The notes under the pieces: model-generated | Told to the model about the DNA's origin: nothing | The model's database searches: none | The model's input: the letters and a program-made list of their open reading frames with translations, nothing else | NCBI GenBank assembly: GCA_014534155.1 | Contig: JACVSB010000131.1 | Location: 1-5,458 of the forward strand | Length of the DNA stretch: 5,458 nt | Direction of reading: 5' to 3' | Origin: Thermoleophilia bacterium | Lineage (GTDB): Bacteria > Actinomycetota > Thermoleophilia > Gaiellales > Gaiellaceae | Translations under genes and position numbers: made by a program | In this document: positions 1 to 5,458 of the stretch, in pieces | Layout of the letters: every line of letters starts with the position of its first letter | How positions within the stretch are numbered: position 1 is the first letter of the stretch

Positions 1-1298
1 AGAACGGAGGCGCCCCGAAGGAGGCCGGCCGGGAGTGGGAGACGAGCGAGCGCTGGAAGGGCGTCGAGCGGCCCTACACCGCCGCGGACGTCGCGCGGCT
101 CGCCGGCGCGGTTCACGTCGAGCACACGCTCGCACGGCGGGGCGCCGAGCGGCTCTGGCAGCTTCTCCACGAGGACGAGTACGTGGCGGCGCTCGGCGCC
201 CTCACCGGCGGGCAGGCTGTGCAGATGGTGCGCGCGGGCCTGAAGGCGATCTACCTCTCGGGCTGGCAGGTCGCCGCCGACGCGAACCTCGCGGGCTCGA
301 CCTACCCGGATCAGAGCCTCTACCCCGCGAACAGCGCCCCGGCCCTCGTCCGCCGGCTGAACAACGCGCTCCTCCGGGCCGGCCAGATCGAGGCCGCGGA
401 GGGCGGGACGGAGCGCGACTGGCTCGTCCCCATCGTGGCCGACGCCGAGGCCGGGTTCGGCGGGCCGCTGAACGGGTTCGAGCTCATGCGCGCGATGATC
501 GAGGCGGGAGCCGCGGGCGTCCACTTCGAGGACCAGCTCTCGTCGGAGAAGAAGTGCGGCCACCTCGGGGGCAAGGTGCTCCTCCCCACGAGCCACTTCA
601 TCCGCATGCTCGTCGCCGCCCGCCTGGCGGCCGACGTCGCCGGCGTCCCCACGGTGCTCGTCGCCCGCACCGATGCGCTCAGCGCCACGCTCCTGACGAG
701 CGACGTGGACGAGCGCGACCGCGAGTTCCTGACGGGGGAGCAGACGCCCGAGGGGTTCTTCCGGGTTCGGCCCGGTCTCAGCGCCCCGATCGCGCGCGCG
801 CTTGCCTACGCGCCCTACGCCGACCTCCTCTGGTGCGAGACGTCCACTCCCGATCTCGAGGAGGCCCGCCTGTTCGCCGAGGCCGTGCACGAGCGCTTCC
901 CGGGAAAGCTCCTCGCCTACAACTGCTCGCCCTCGTTCAACTGGCGGCGCCATCTGGACGACCGCACGATCGCCGGCTTCCAGCGCGAGCTCGCCGCGCT
1001 GGGCTACCGGTTCCAGTTCATCACCCTCGCCGGCTTCCACGCGCTGAACGCCTCGACGTTCGAGCTGGCCCGGGGGTACGCCGCCGAGGGGATGCCCGCG
1101 TACGTGCGCCTGCAGGAGCACGAGTTCGAGCTCGAGGCGGAGGGCTACACCGCCACGCGCCACCAGCGGGAGGTGGGTGCGGGCTACTTCGACGGCGTCC
1201 TGCAGGCGATCTCCGGCGGCGAGTCCTCCACGCTCGCGCTCGCGGGCTCGACCGAGGAGGCGCAGTTCAGCGCGGCCGCCGGCCGCTCCGCCCGTTGA
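1..1298 (+). CDS. aceA: Isocitrate lyase, 5' end cut by window edge
   Basis: Cleaves isocitrate to glyoxylate and succinate in the cytoplasm, the first step of the glyoxylate bypass used to grow on acetyl-CoA sources. The frame (full codons from base 3) is open from the left edge and gives 431 residues with no start codon before the conserved domain, so the start lies outside. From memory, actinobacterial short-form enzymes are about 430 residues, so only a handful of residues should be missing. Visible family blocks, numbered within the window: [11 protein letters not shown] and the following [14 protein letters not shown] (about 63-95); [10 protein letters not shown] with the presumed metal-binding Asp147; the catalytic loop KKCGHLGG with Cys185 (codon 555-557); [19 protein letters not shown]; and KHQREVG-like [11 protein letters not shown] near the C terminus. 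Nothing is missing from the active site. The stop overlaps the start of the downstream gntR-type gene, so the two are probably co-transcribed. Assignment is very secure. Confidence 0.97.
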   Translation, partial: NGGAPKEAGREWETSERWKGVERPYTAADVARLAGAVHVEHTLARRGAERLWQLLHEDEYVAALGALTGGQAVQMVRAGLKAIYLSGWQVAADANLAGSTYPDQSLYPANSAPALVRRLNNALLRAGQIEAAEGGTERDWLVPIVADAEAGFGGPLNGFELMRAMIEAGAAGVHFEDQLSSEKKCGHLGGKVLLPTSHFIRMLVAARLAADVAGVPTVLVARTDALSATLLTSDVDERDREFLTGEQTPEGFFRVRPGLSAPIARALAYAPYADLLWCETSTPDLEEARLFAEAVHERFPGKLLAYNCSPSFNWRRHLDDRTIAGFQRELAALGYRFQFITLAGFHALNASTFELARGYAAEGMPAYVRLQEHEFELEAEGYTATRHQREVGAGYFDGVLQAISGGESSTLALAGSTEEAQFSAAAGRSAR

Positions 1299-2020
1299 CG
1301 AGCGACACCACCAAGGCCGACGAGATCGCGCTCGAGCTCGAGCAGGCGATCGTCTCGGGCGAGCTTCCGCCGGGCTCCGTCCTCCGCCAGGATGACCTCT
1401 CGGAGCGCTTCCGCGTCAGCCGGACGCCGATCCGGGAGGCGCTGCGGCGCCTGGCCGCCCTCGGGCTCGTCCTCTTCGAGCCCAACCGCGGCGTGCGTGT
1501 GCGCACCCTGTCGGAAGGGGAGCTGTACGAGGCCTTCCTGGTCCGCGCCGAGCTCGAGGGCCTCGCGACCGAGCTCGCGGCCACGAAGCGGGCGCCCGAG
1601 GACGTCGACGAGCTCCGGGTGGCGGAGGCCGAGTTCGCGCTCGCCACCGAGCGTCTCCTCCGCGCGAGCCGCGACGAGCGGCGGGCGGTGCTCGCGACCT
1701 GGGTGCAGGCGAACCACGCCTTCCACGACGTCGTGTACCGGATCGCCGCCGTCCCCATGGTGGAGCGGATCGCCAAGAGCGCGCGGCGGACCTTCTCGGG
1801 ACCGGCGGTGTGGCAAGCGGGGGGCGCCGAGCTCGACGCTCTGTACGAGCTGAACGCCCGCCAGCACAGCGCCATCTGCGAGGCCGTCGCCGCCGGGAGC
1901 GGGGCCGGTGCGCGCGTCCTCGCGCGAGAGCACGTGCTCGCCTCGCACAGGCTCCTCGTGGCCGTGCGCGCCCAGCTCAGCGAGGAGCCGCGGCGGGCGC
2001 GGCTTCGGCGCTCGGCCTAG
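1295..2020 (+). CDS. GntR-family transcriptional regulator, FCD (FadR-like) type
   Basis: A 241-residue DNA-binding regulator. The N-terminal winged helix-turn-helix covers about residues 8-70: a helix with IVSGELPPG, then [19 protein letters not shown] as the recognition region, and the wing EPNRGVRV. The rest is an all-helical FCD ligand domain. It carries the usual pattern of metal-binding positions: N140 and H144 in NHAFH, H191 in RQHSAI, and H213 or H218 in REHVLASH. Members of this family bind small carboxylic acids (pyruvate, lactate, glycolate) or acyl-CoA. I chose TTG 1295 because it overlaps the aceA stop as TTGA and sits about seven residues before the first conserved helix. The frame stays open far upstream, but that part only shadows aceA. 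No good Shine-Dalgarno site is visible, which fits translation coupled to aceA. Target genes are not shown by the sequence; aceA and the nearby dehydrogenase operon are inferred candidates. Confidence 0.9.
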   Translation: MTSDTTKADEIALELEQAIVSGELPPGSVLRQDDLSERFRVSRTPIREALRRLAALGLVLFEPNRGVRVRTLSEGELYEAFLVRAELEGLATELAATKRAPEDVDELRVAEAEFALATERLLRASRDERRAVLATWVQANHAFHDVVYRIAAVPMVERIAKSARRTFSGPAVWQAGGAELDALYELNARQHSAICEAVAAGSGAGARVLAREHVLASHRLLVAVRAQLSEEPRRARLRRSA

Positions 2021-2024
2021 CTCG

Positions 2025-2369
2025 CTAGCGCCGGCGGCTTCCGCCGAAGAGGCGGCTGAAGATCCCGCCCAGGGCGCCGGGCTGCCAGCGCACGCTGGGG
2101 GCGTCCTCGTGCTTGGGCAGGTTCTCGATCTCGTCCCGCGAGAGGTCGGTCTCGACCCGGTCGGGCCAGATCGCGCGCACGCGCTCGGCGGCGAGGAAGC
2201 GCTCGCCGCCGAACGTCCCGACGACGACGGCGAGGCCGGTGAAGACGTCCGCGTTCGTGTCGCCGACGATCCGGCTCACGTGCCCGGAGACGGAGCCGTC
2301 CGCGGAGACGACGTCGGCGTGGGGCTCGATCGCCTTCCAGGCGACCTGCGGCTCGTCGCCGGCGCTCAC
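2025..2369 (-). CDS. PRC-barrel-like small protein
   Basis: Encodes 114 residues read leftwards from GTG 2369. The first 75 or so residues look like a PRC-barrel: AWKAIEPHADVVSADGSVSG (11-29 region), then GHVSRIVGD, a DVFTGLAVVV strand, a hydrophobic ERFLAAERVRAIWPDRVETDL stretch around 56-76, and the DEIENLP ending typical of such proteins. PRC-barrels are small beta domains in RNA-processing factors, photosynthetic reaction centre H subunits and many stress-linked bacterial proteins of unknown role. The C terminus (about 98-114) is a glycine-rich, hydrophobic and basic tail ending in SRRR, which might bind membrane or nucleic acid (inference). No signal peptide or membrane helix is seen. 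The start is supported by a GGGAGG six bases upstream. It is the second gene of a two-gene minus-strand unit, 28 bases after the duplicated-module gene, and ends four bases from the converging regulator gene. Function is unknown. Confidence 0.8.
   Translation of the reverse strand: MSAGDEPQVAWKAIEPHADVVSADGSVSGHVSRIVGDTNADVFTGLAVVVGTFGGERFLAAERVRAIWPDRVETDLSRDEIENLPKHEDAPSVRWQPGALGGIFSRLFGGSRRR
2032..2046 (+). terminator. Short GC hairpin after the regulator stop, possible weak terminator
   Basis: CGGCGG (2032-2037) pairs with CCGCCG (2041-2046) around a three-base CTT loop, 12 bases after the regulator stop. No T-run follows, so it is not a standard intrinsic terminator. It also lies inside the last codons of the opposing PRC-barrel-like gene (its arginine-rich end), and may simply reflect that coding sequence. 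Confidence 0.2.
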
Positions 2370-2375
2370 GGCCGG

Positions 2376-2381
2376 CCTCCC
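2376..2381 (-). promoter_or_regulatory. Ribosome binding site of the PRC-barrel-like gene
   Basis: On the minus strand GGGAGG lies six bases before GTG 2369. It is the clearest Shine-Dalgarno match at any start in the window. It decides the start within a longer open frame that continues upstream into shadow sequence. Confidence 0.75.
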
Positions 2382-2397
2382 GGGGCGGACGGGCCTG

Positions 2398-3045
2398 TCA
2401 CACCGAGCGGTGCCCGATCCGCCACACCGGGCCTTGCGTCCCCACGGGCCGCGCGTCGGAGACGACGTGGACGAGCGAGAGGCGGCCCGTGATCCGCTCG
2501 CGGTCGAGGCGCTCGAGGCACCGCCGCGCCATCTCCGGCGCGACGCCGTAGCCGATCCTGCGCGCGCTTCGGAACCAGAAGGAGCGCTGGCCGCCGGAGA
2601 TCTGCGGATTCGCCGGCGCCAGCAGGAGCGCACCGCGCGAGATGTAGTCGGAGGAGTCGAGGTCGAGCTGCGCGAGGAGGTGCGACCAGTCCGCGGGAAG
2701 GACCGCGAGGAGCGCCCCCCACTGGCTCGCAAGGGGCCCTGACGCCTCTTCCTCGCCCGCGGCGGCCTGATCGGACGCGGAGGCGCTCAGCCGGCCGCCG
2801 ATCCCTTCCCCGTCGAGCCGCGCGAGCACGCGGCGAAGGAGGTCCGCGCTCGAGTACCCCGGCGTCGCGGTGCGGGCCACGTGGAGCTGGAAGGTCGAGT
2901 CCCGCCGTCCCGGGGCGGCGGGCCCGAGCACGAGGGCGGCTCGCTCGGCGCCGTCTCGGTCGTCGACCGTGAGCGTGAGTGACGCAGTGTGCCAGCCGCG
3001 CGGGAGCGCCCGGCGCACGTCCTCCCACTGCTCCACGAGTCGCAC
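2398..3045 (-). CDS. Unknown protein with two copies of one module
   Basis: I do not recognise a named family. The 215-residue product contains an internal duplication. Residues 6-87 and 108-190 share the order QW, LP, W, a hydrophobic strand ending in a Pro-Ala-(Ala/Asn)-Pro turn (GPAAP at 41-45, APANP at 143-147), F, AR, GY, RR, RLD, E, I and GRLS at matching spacing. A short linker rich in Ala, Glu and Ser (about 88-106) joins them, and a 25-residue tail follows the second copy. No signal peptide, membrane helix or catalytic motif is obvious, so it is probably cytoplasmic. GTG 3045 starts just before the first module; no better start lies upstream. It is divergent from E1 alpha across 26 bases and precedes the PRC-barrel-like gene. 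The module pattern, with aromatic and Pro residues kept, supports this frame over the overlapping alternatives on both strands. Function unknown; a regulatory or binding role beside the dehydrogenase is speculation. Confidence 0.8.
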   Translation of the reverse strand: MRLVEQWEDVRRALPRGWHTASLTLTVDDRDGAERAALVLGPAAPGRRDSTFQLHVARTATPGYSSADLLRRVLARLDGEGIGGRLSASASDQAAAGEEEASGPLASQWGALLAVLPADWSHLLAQLDLDSSDYISRGALLLAPANPQISGGQRSFWFRSARRIGYGVAPEMARRCLERLDRERITGRLSLVHVVSDARPVGTQGPVWRIGHRSV

Positions 3046-3071
3046 GGCGGCGATGCTAGCGTGTCCTCGAA
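3046..3071. promoter_or_regulatory. Candidate divergent promoter region with overlapping -10 elements
   Basis: Only 26 bases separate the two divergent start codons. They contain the palindrome GCTAGC (3055-3060). Leftward, TAGCAT (3058 down to 3053) fits a TANNNT -10 element 8-13 bases before GTG 3045, the spacing expected for a leaderless transcript. Rightward, TAGCGT (3057-3062) lies 10-15 bases before TTG 3072. I see no convincing -35 element on either side and no Shine-Dalgarno site for either gene. If both are used, the polymerases would compete for the same bases. This is pattern-based inference; transcription start sites are not known. Confidence 0.4.
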
Positions 3072-4046
3072 TTGGCGATCGTCGAGAAGAGGGGCGGTAG
3101 CGCCTCGCGCGAGGAGCTGCGCGAGTTCCTGCGCGACATGCTCCTCATCCGTCGCTTCGAGGAGAAGGTGGAGGAGCGCTTCCGCGCGGGCGAGCTCCCC
3201 GGCTTCCTGCACGTGGCGATCGGCCAGGAGGCCGTCGCCGTGGGGGTCTGCCGCGCGCTCGGCGGAGACGACGTGATCGCCTCCACGCACCGCGCGCACG
3301 GGCACACGCTGGCGAAGGGGACGCACCCGAACGAGCTCATGGCCGAGCTCTACGGCAAGGTCGAGGGCTGCTCCCGCGGCTACGGGGGCTCCATGCACCT
3401 GTACGACGTGGAGCGCGGGAATTTGGGCGCGAACGCCGTCGTGGGCGGCGGGCTCCCGGCGGTCGTGGGCAGCGCGCTCGCCTTCAAGCTCCGCGCAGAG
3501 GCGCGCGTCGCGGTCGCCTTCTTCGGCGACGGGGCGACGAACATCGGGACGTTCCACGAGTCCCTGAACCTCGCCCAGCTCTGGGGCGTGCCCGCCGTCT
3601 TCGTGTGCGAGAACAACCACTACGCGGAGTCGACGCCTGCCCACCAGCAGCTCCCGATCGACGACCTGGAGCGGCGCGCCGAGGCGTTCGGGATGGCCTC
3701 CACGAGCGTGGACGGCCAGGATGTCGAGGCCGTCTACCGGGAGGCCACGAACGCGCTCGAGCACGCGCGCGAGGGTCGTGGGCCGGTCTTCTTCCTCGCC
3801 AACACGTACCGGCTGACGGGCCACTACGTCGGCGACCCCCAGGTCTACCGGCCGAAGGAAGAGGTGCGCGAGCTCCGGCGGACGCAGGACCCGATCGAGC
3901 GGCTCCGGCGCTCCCTCGACGTCCCCGACGGGGAGTGGGACGAGCTCGAGCGCGAGATCGGCGAGATCGTCGACGGCTCCGTCGAGTTCGCGAAGAAGGG
4001 GACCGACCCGAGGCCCGAAGACGCGCTCCGAAACATCTACGCCTGA
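3072..4046 (+). CDS. Thiamine-diphosphate-dependent dehydrogenase E1, alpha subunit
   Basis: Alpha subunit (324 residues) of the E1 component that decarboxylates or cleaves a 2-oxoacid or acetoin on thiamine diphosphate and passes the acyl group to lipoyl-E2. Visible blocks: FLHVAIGQEAVAVG (45-58), THRAHGH (72-78), YGGSMHLYD followed by GANAVVGGG, the cofactor motif GDGATN (152-157) running to ENN (180-182), then YAESTP, and GHYVGDPQVYR near residue 250. The YAEST stretch and the GHYVGDPQVYR block recall acetoin dehydrogenase AcoA, but pyruvate or branched-chain 2-oxoacid activity cannot be excluded. TTG 3072 is chosen because an in-frame TAG at 3057 bars anything longer and the next candidate, ATG 3138, would cut into the conserved N-terminal helix. 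First gene of the operon; its stop overlaps the beta start as TGATG. Family certain, substrate not. Confidence 0.93.
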   Translation: MAIVEKRGGSASREELREFLRDMLLIRRFEEKVEERFRAGELPGFLHVAIGQEAVAVGVCRALGGDDVIASTHRAHGHTLAKGTHPNELMAELYGKVEGCSRGYGGSMHLYDVERGNLGANAVVGGGLPAVVGSALAFKLRAEARVAVAFFGDGATNIGTFHESLNLAQLWGVPAVFVCENNHYAESTPAHQQLPIDDLERRAEAFGMASTSVDGQDVEAVYREATNALEHAREGRGPVFFLANTYRLTGHYVGDPQVYRPKEEVRELRRTQDPIERLRRSLDVPDGEWDELEREIGEIVDGSVEFAKKGTDPRPEDALRNIYA

Positions 4047-5032
4047 TGCCCGCCATGACGTACAGGGAGGCGGTGCGCGACGCGATGAGCGAGGCCATGC
4101 GCCGCGACGAGGGCATCTTCATCATGGGCGAGGACATCGCCGAGATGGGCGGCTCCATGGGAGTCACCCAGGGGATGCTGGCCGAGTTCGGCCCCGAGCG
4201 GGTCCGCAACACGCCGATCTCGGAGATGGCGATCGTGGGCGCGGGGATCGGCGCCGCGATCGCGGGCATGCGCCCGATCGTCGAGGTCATGTACCAGGAC
4301 TTCACGACGCTCGCCATGGAGCAGATCGTGAACCAGGCGGCCAAGCACCGGTACATGTCCGGGGGCCAGGTGAGCGTCCCGCTGACCGTGCGCACGCAGG
4401 GCGGCGCCGGCTGGTCTCCGGGCGCTCAGCACGCCCAGCAGCTGGAGGCGTGGTTCGTGCACGTGCCCGGCCTCAAGGTCGTCTTTCCCTCCACGCCGAC
4501 CGACGTCCGCGGGCTCCTCTGGAGCGCGATCTACGACGACAACCCCGTGCTCTTCTTCGAGCACCGCACGCTGTACGGCCTGAAGGAAGCGGTCCCCGAC
4601 GAGATCGAGGCGATCGAGCTCGGGCGCGGCCGTGTGCACCGGGAGGGCGACGACGTCACGGTCGTCGCGACCGGGCGCCTCGTCCACGAGGCGCTGGCCG
4701 CCGCGGACAAAGCCGAGGAGGAGGGCATCTCCGTGGAGGTGTGGGATCCGCGCTCGCTCCTCCCGCTGGACGAGGACGGCCTCGTCGCCTCGGTCGAGAA
4801 GACGAGCCGCTGCGTCGTCGCGCACGAGGCGGTCGTCCGCATGGGGTTCGGCGCCGAGATCGCGGCGCTCGTGCAGGAGCGGGCCTTCGACTACCTGGAC
4901 GCGCCCGTGGAGCGCGTGGGCGCGAAGTTCGCGCCGCTCCCCTTCGCGCCCGTGATGGAGGAGTACGTCGTCCCCCACGAGGCCGACGTCCTCGAAGCTA
5001 TCCGGCGCACGGTGGGCCGGAACGGCGCCTGA
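4046..5032 (+). CDS. Thiamine-diphosphate-dependent dehydrogenase E1, beta subunit
   Basis: Beta subunit (328 residues) that pairs with the alpha subunit in an alpha2beta2 E1. The N-terminal pyrimidine-binding domain shows MTYREAVRDAM (4-14), MGEDIAEMGGSMG (27-39) with Glu29, and RVRNTPISE with Glu60, the expected cofactor-contacting glutamate, followed by MAIVGAGIGAA. GAQHAQQLEAWF carries His129 at the usual active-site position. VPGLKVVFPSTP and FFEHRTLYG follow. The transketolase C-terminal domain runs from about VTVVATG to the end, with VEVWDPRSLLPLD and a VAHEAV block. ATG 4046 overlaps the alpha stop by one base; ATG 4055 is an alternative start just before the conserved TYREA. No strong Shine-Dalgarno site is visible, in keeping with coupled translation. 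Its stop overlaps the E2 start in the same TGATG arrangement. Length and motifs are normal for the family; the substrate is unsettled between pyruvate, acetoin and branched-chain 2-oxoacids. Confidence 0.94.
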   Translation: MPAMTYREAVRDAMSEAMRRDEGIFIMGEDIAEMGGSMGVTQGMLAEFGPERVRNTPISEMAIVGAGIGAAIAGMRPIVEVMYQDFTTLAMEQIVNQAAKHRYMSGGQVSVPLTVRTQGGAGWSPGAQHAQQLEAWFVHVPGLKVVFPSTPTDVRGLLWSAIYDDNPVLFFEHRTLYGLKEAVPDEIEAIELGRGRVHREGDDVTVVATGRLVHEALAAADKAEEEGISVEVWDPRSLLPLDEDGLVASVEKTSRCVVAHEAVVRMGFGAEIAALVQERAFDYLDAPVERVGAKFAPLPFAPVMEEYVVPHEADVLEAIRRTVGRNGA

Positions 5033-5458
5033 TGGCAGACCAGGTGACGCTGCCGCGCCTCGGTCAGGGCATGGAGTCCGGGACGATCACGCGCTGGTTG
5101 AAGGCGGAGGGCGACCGGGTCGAGAAGGGCGAGCCCCTGTACGAGCTGGACACCGAGAAGGTGACGCAGGAGGTGGAGGCGGACGCCTCCGGCGTCCTGC
5201 TCAAGATCCTCGTCGAAGAGGGCGAGGTCGAGGTGGGAAAGCCCGTCGCGCTGATCGGCGAGGAGGGCGAGGAGGCCACGGCCGAGACGCGCGGAGACGG
5301 CGCGCGCCCCGACCGCGAGACCGAGGAGACCCCCGGCCGCGTGCAGCCCGACGAGGCCGGCGCCGAGGTCGGGGCCGAGAAACCCGCAGAGGGGCCGGCG
5401 CGCGAGCCCGAGCGCGAGCAGGGCCGCGAGGCGGCGCGCGAGGCTGCCGAGAGCGAGG
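5032..5458 (+). CDS. Dihydrolipoamide acyltransferase E2, N-terminal part, cut by window edge
   Basis: Only the first 142 residues of the E2 core subunit are present. Residues 3-78 form a biotinyl/lipoyl domain: VTLPRLGQGMESGTITRWLK, then GDRVEKGEPLYELDTEKVT, with the lipoylated Lys43 (codon 5158-5160) in the DTEKVT turn, and EVEADASGVL. The domain would swing the acyl group from E1 to the acyltransferase core, which lies beyond the window. After residue 80 comes a low-complexity linker that is unusually rich in Glu, Arg, Gly and Ala instead of the more familiar Ala-Pro linker. The peripheral-subunit-binding and catalytic domains are not reached, so a full-length E2 is inferred from operon order (alpha, beta, E2). 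ATG 5032 overlaps the beta stop as TGATG. An E3 (dihydrolipoamide dehydrogenase) gene is not in the window. Confidence 0.9.
   Translation, partial: MADQVTLPRLGQGMESGTITRWLKAEGDRVEKGEPLYELDTEKVTQEVEADASGVLLKILVEEGEVEVGKPVALIGEEGEEATAETRGDGARPDRETEETPGRVQPDEAGAEVGAEKPAEGPAREPEREQGREAAREAAESE

Noticed and set aside
35..1294. Long open stretch in the regulator's frame upstream of TTG 1295, giving an apparent 661-residue protein
   Set aside because: It lies fully inside aceA in another frame and translates to Arg/Ala/Pro-rich sequence with no family features. Conserved regulator sequence starts only after 1295.
1184..1948. Minus-strand ORFs opposite aceA and the regulator (also 1267-1875)
   Set aside because: Both strands cannot code well here. 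The plus strand has unmistakable family motifs and the minus products have none.
1908..2742. Plus-strand ORFs 1908-2492 and 2113-2742 across the minus-strand cassette
   Set aside because: The products are Arg/Ala/Ser-rich without aromatic or hydrophobic patterning, whereas the minus-strand frames show a PRC-like domain, a Shine-Dalgarno site and an internal repeat.
2366..3028. Alternative minus-strand frame over the duplicated-module gene, and the N-terminal half of the 2025-2732 minus-strand frame
   Set aside because: They are Pro/Arg/Ala-rich shadows. The internal repeat is visible only in the 2398-3045 frame, and the 2025 frame becomes protein-like only after GTG 2369.
3066..3086. CTCGA and TCGAG dyad around the E1 alpha start, considered as a regulator operator
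   Set aside because: Only five base pairs per arm with an 11-base centre, expected often by chance at this GC content. No FadR-like TGGT/ACCA pattern is seen.
3605..4045. Upstream extension of the E1 beta frame to GTG 3605
   Set aside because: It overlaps the conserved C-terminal half of E1 alpha and is low-complexity. The E1 beta family N terminus matches ATG 4046 or 4055.
2787..4395. Minus-strand ORFs 2787-3824 and 3484-4395 opposite E1 alpha and the E1 junction
   Set aside because: They are shadow frames of E1 alpha and E1 beta with biased composition and no motif.
4037..4978. 313-residue minus-strand ORF opposite E1 beta
   Set aside because: It is the complement of a clearly real gene; its His/Arg/Asp-rich content is typical of the opposite strand of high-GC genes.

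Overview
The window is a very GC-rich, gene-dense stretch of bacterial chromosome. Third codon positions are almost all G or C, so long spurious ORFs appear in most frames. I read seven protein genes and saw no RNA gene, mobile element or CRISPR array. The isocitrate lyase is the short actinobacterial type. GTG and TTG starts, stop/start overlaps and very short intergenic gaps are common. Together these suggest a high-GC actinobacterium, possibly a deep-branching group such as Thermoleophilia. That placement is inference, since no phylogenetic marker is present.

Left part, plus strand: isocitrate lyase (aceA, first few codons missing) runs to 1298. It overlaps by four bases (TTGA) with a GntR/FCD-family transcription factor that starts at TTG 1295 and ends at 2020.

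Middle part, minus strand: a two-gene unit is read from right to left. A 215-residue protein of unknown function, built from two copies of one roughly 82-residue module (3045 to 2398), is followed after 28 bases by a 114-residue PRC-barrel-like protein (2369 to 2025). The latter has a clear Shine-Dalgarno site. This unit ends tail-to-tail with the GntR gene, only four bases apart.

Right part, plus strand: an operon for a lipoyl-dependent 2-oxoacid or acetoin dehydrogenase complex. It holds E1 alpha (3072-4046), E1 beta (4046-5032) and the start of E2 (5032 to past the window end), each joined by a TGATG stop/start overlap. It diverges from the minus-strand unit across only 26 bases, where the candidate -10 elements overlap on a GCTAGC palindrome.

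How the genes may work together: the dehydrogenase complex would make acetyl-CoA (or another acyl-CoA) from a 2-oxoacid or acetoin. Isocitrate lyase opens the glyoxylate bypass, which lets acetyl-CoA be used for growth. The FCD-type regulator, which belongs to a family that often senses small carboxylic acids, is a natural candidate to control one or both. The roles of the two minus-strand genes are unknown. The most unusual items are the duplicated-module protein, the tight divergent promoter it shares with E1 alpha, and the highly charged linker in E2.
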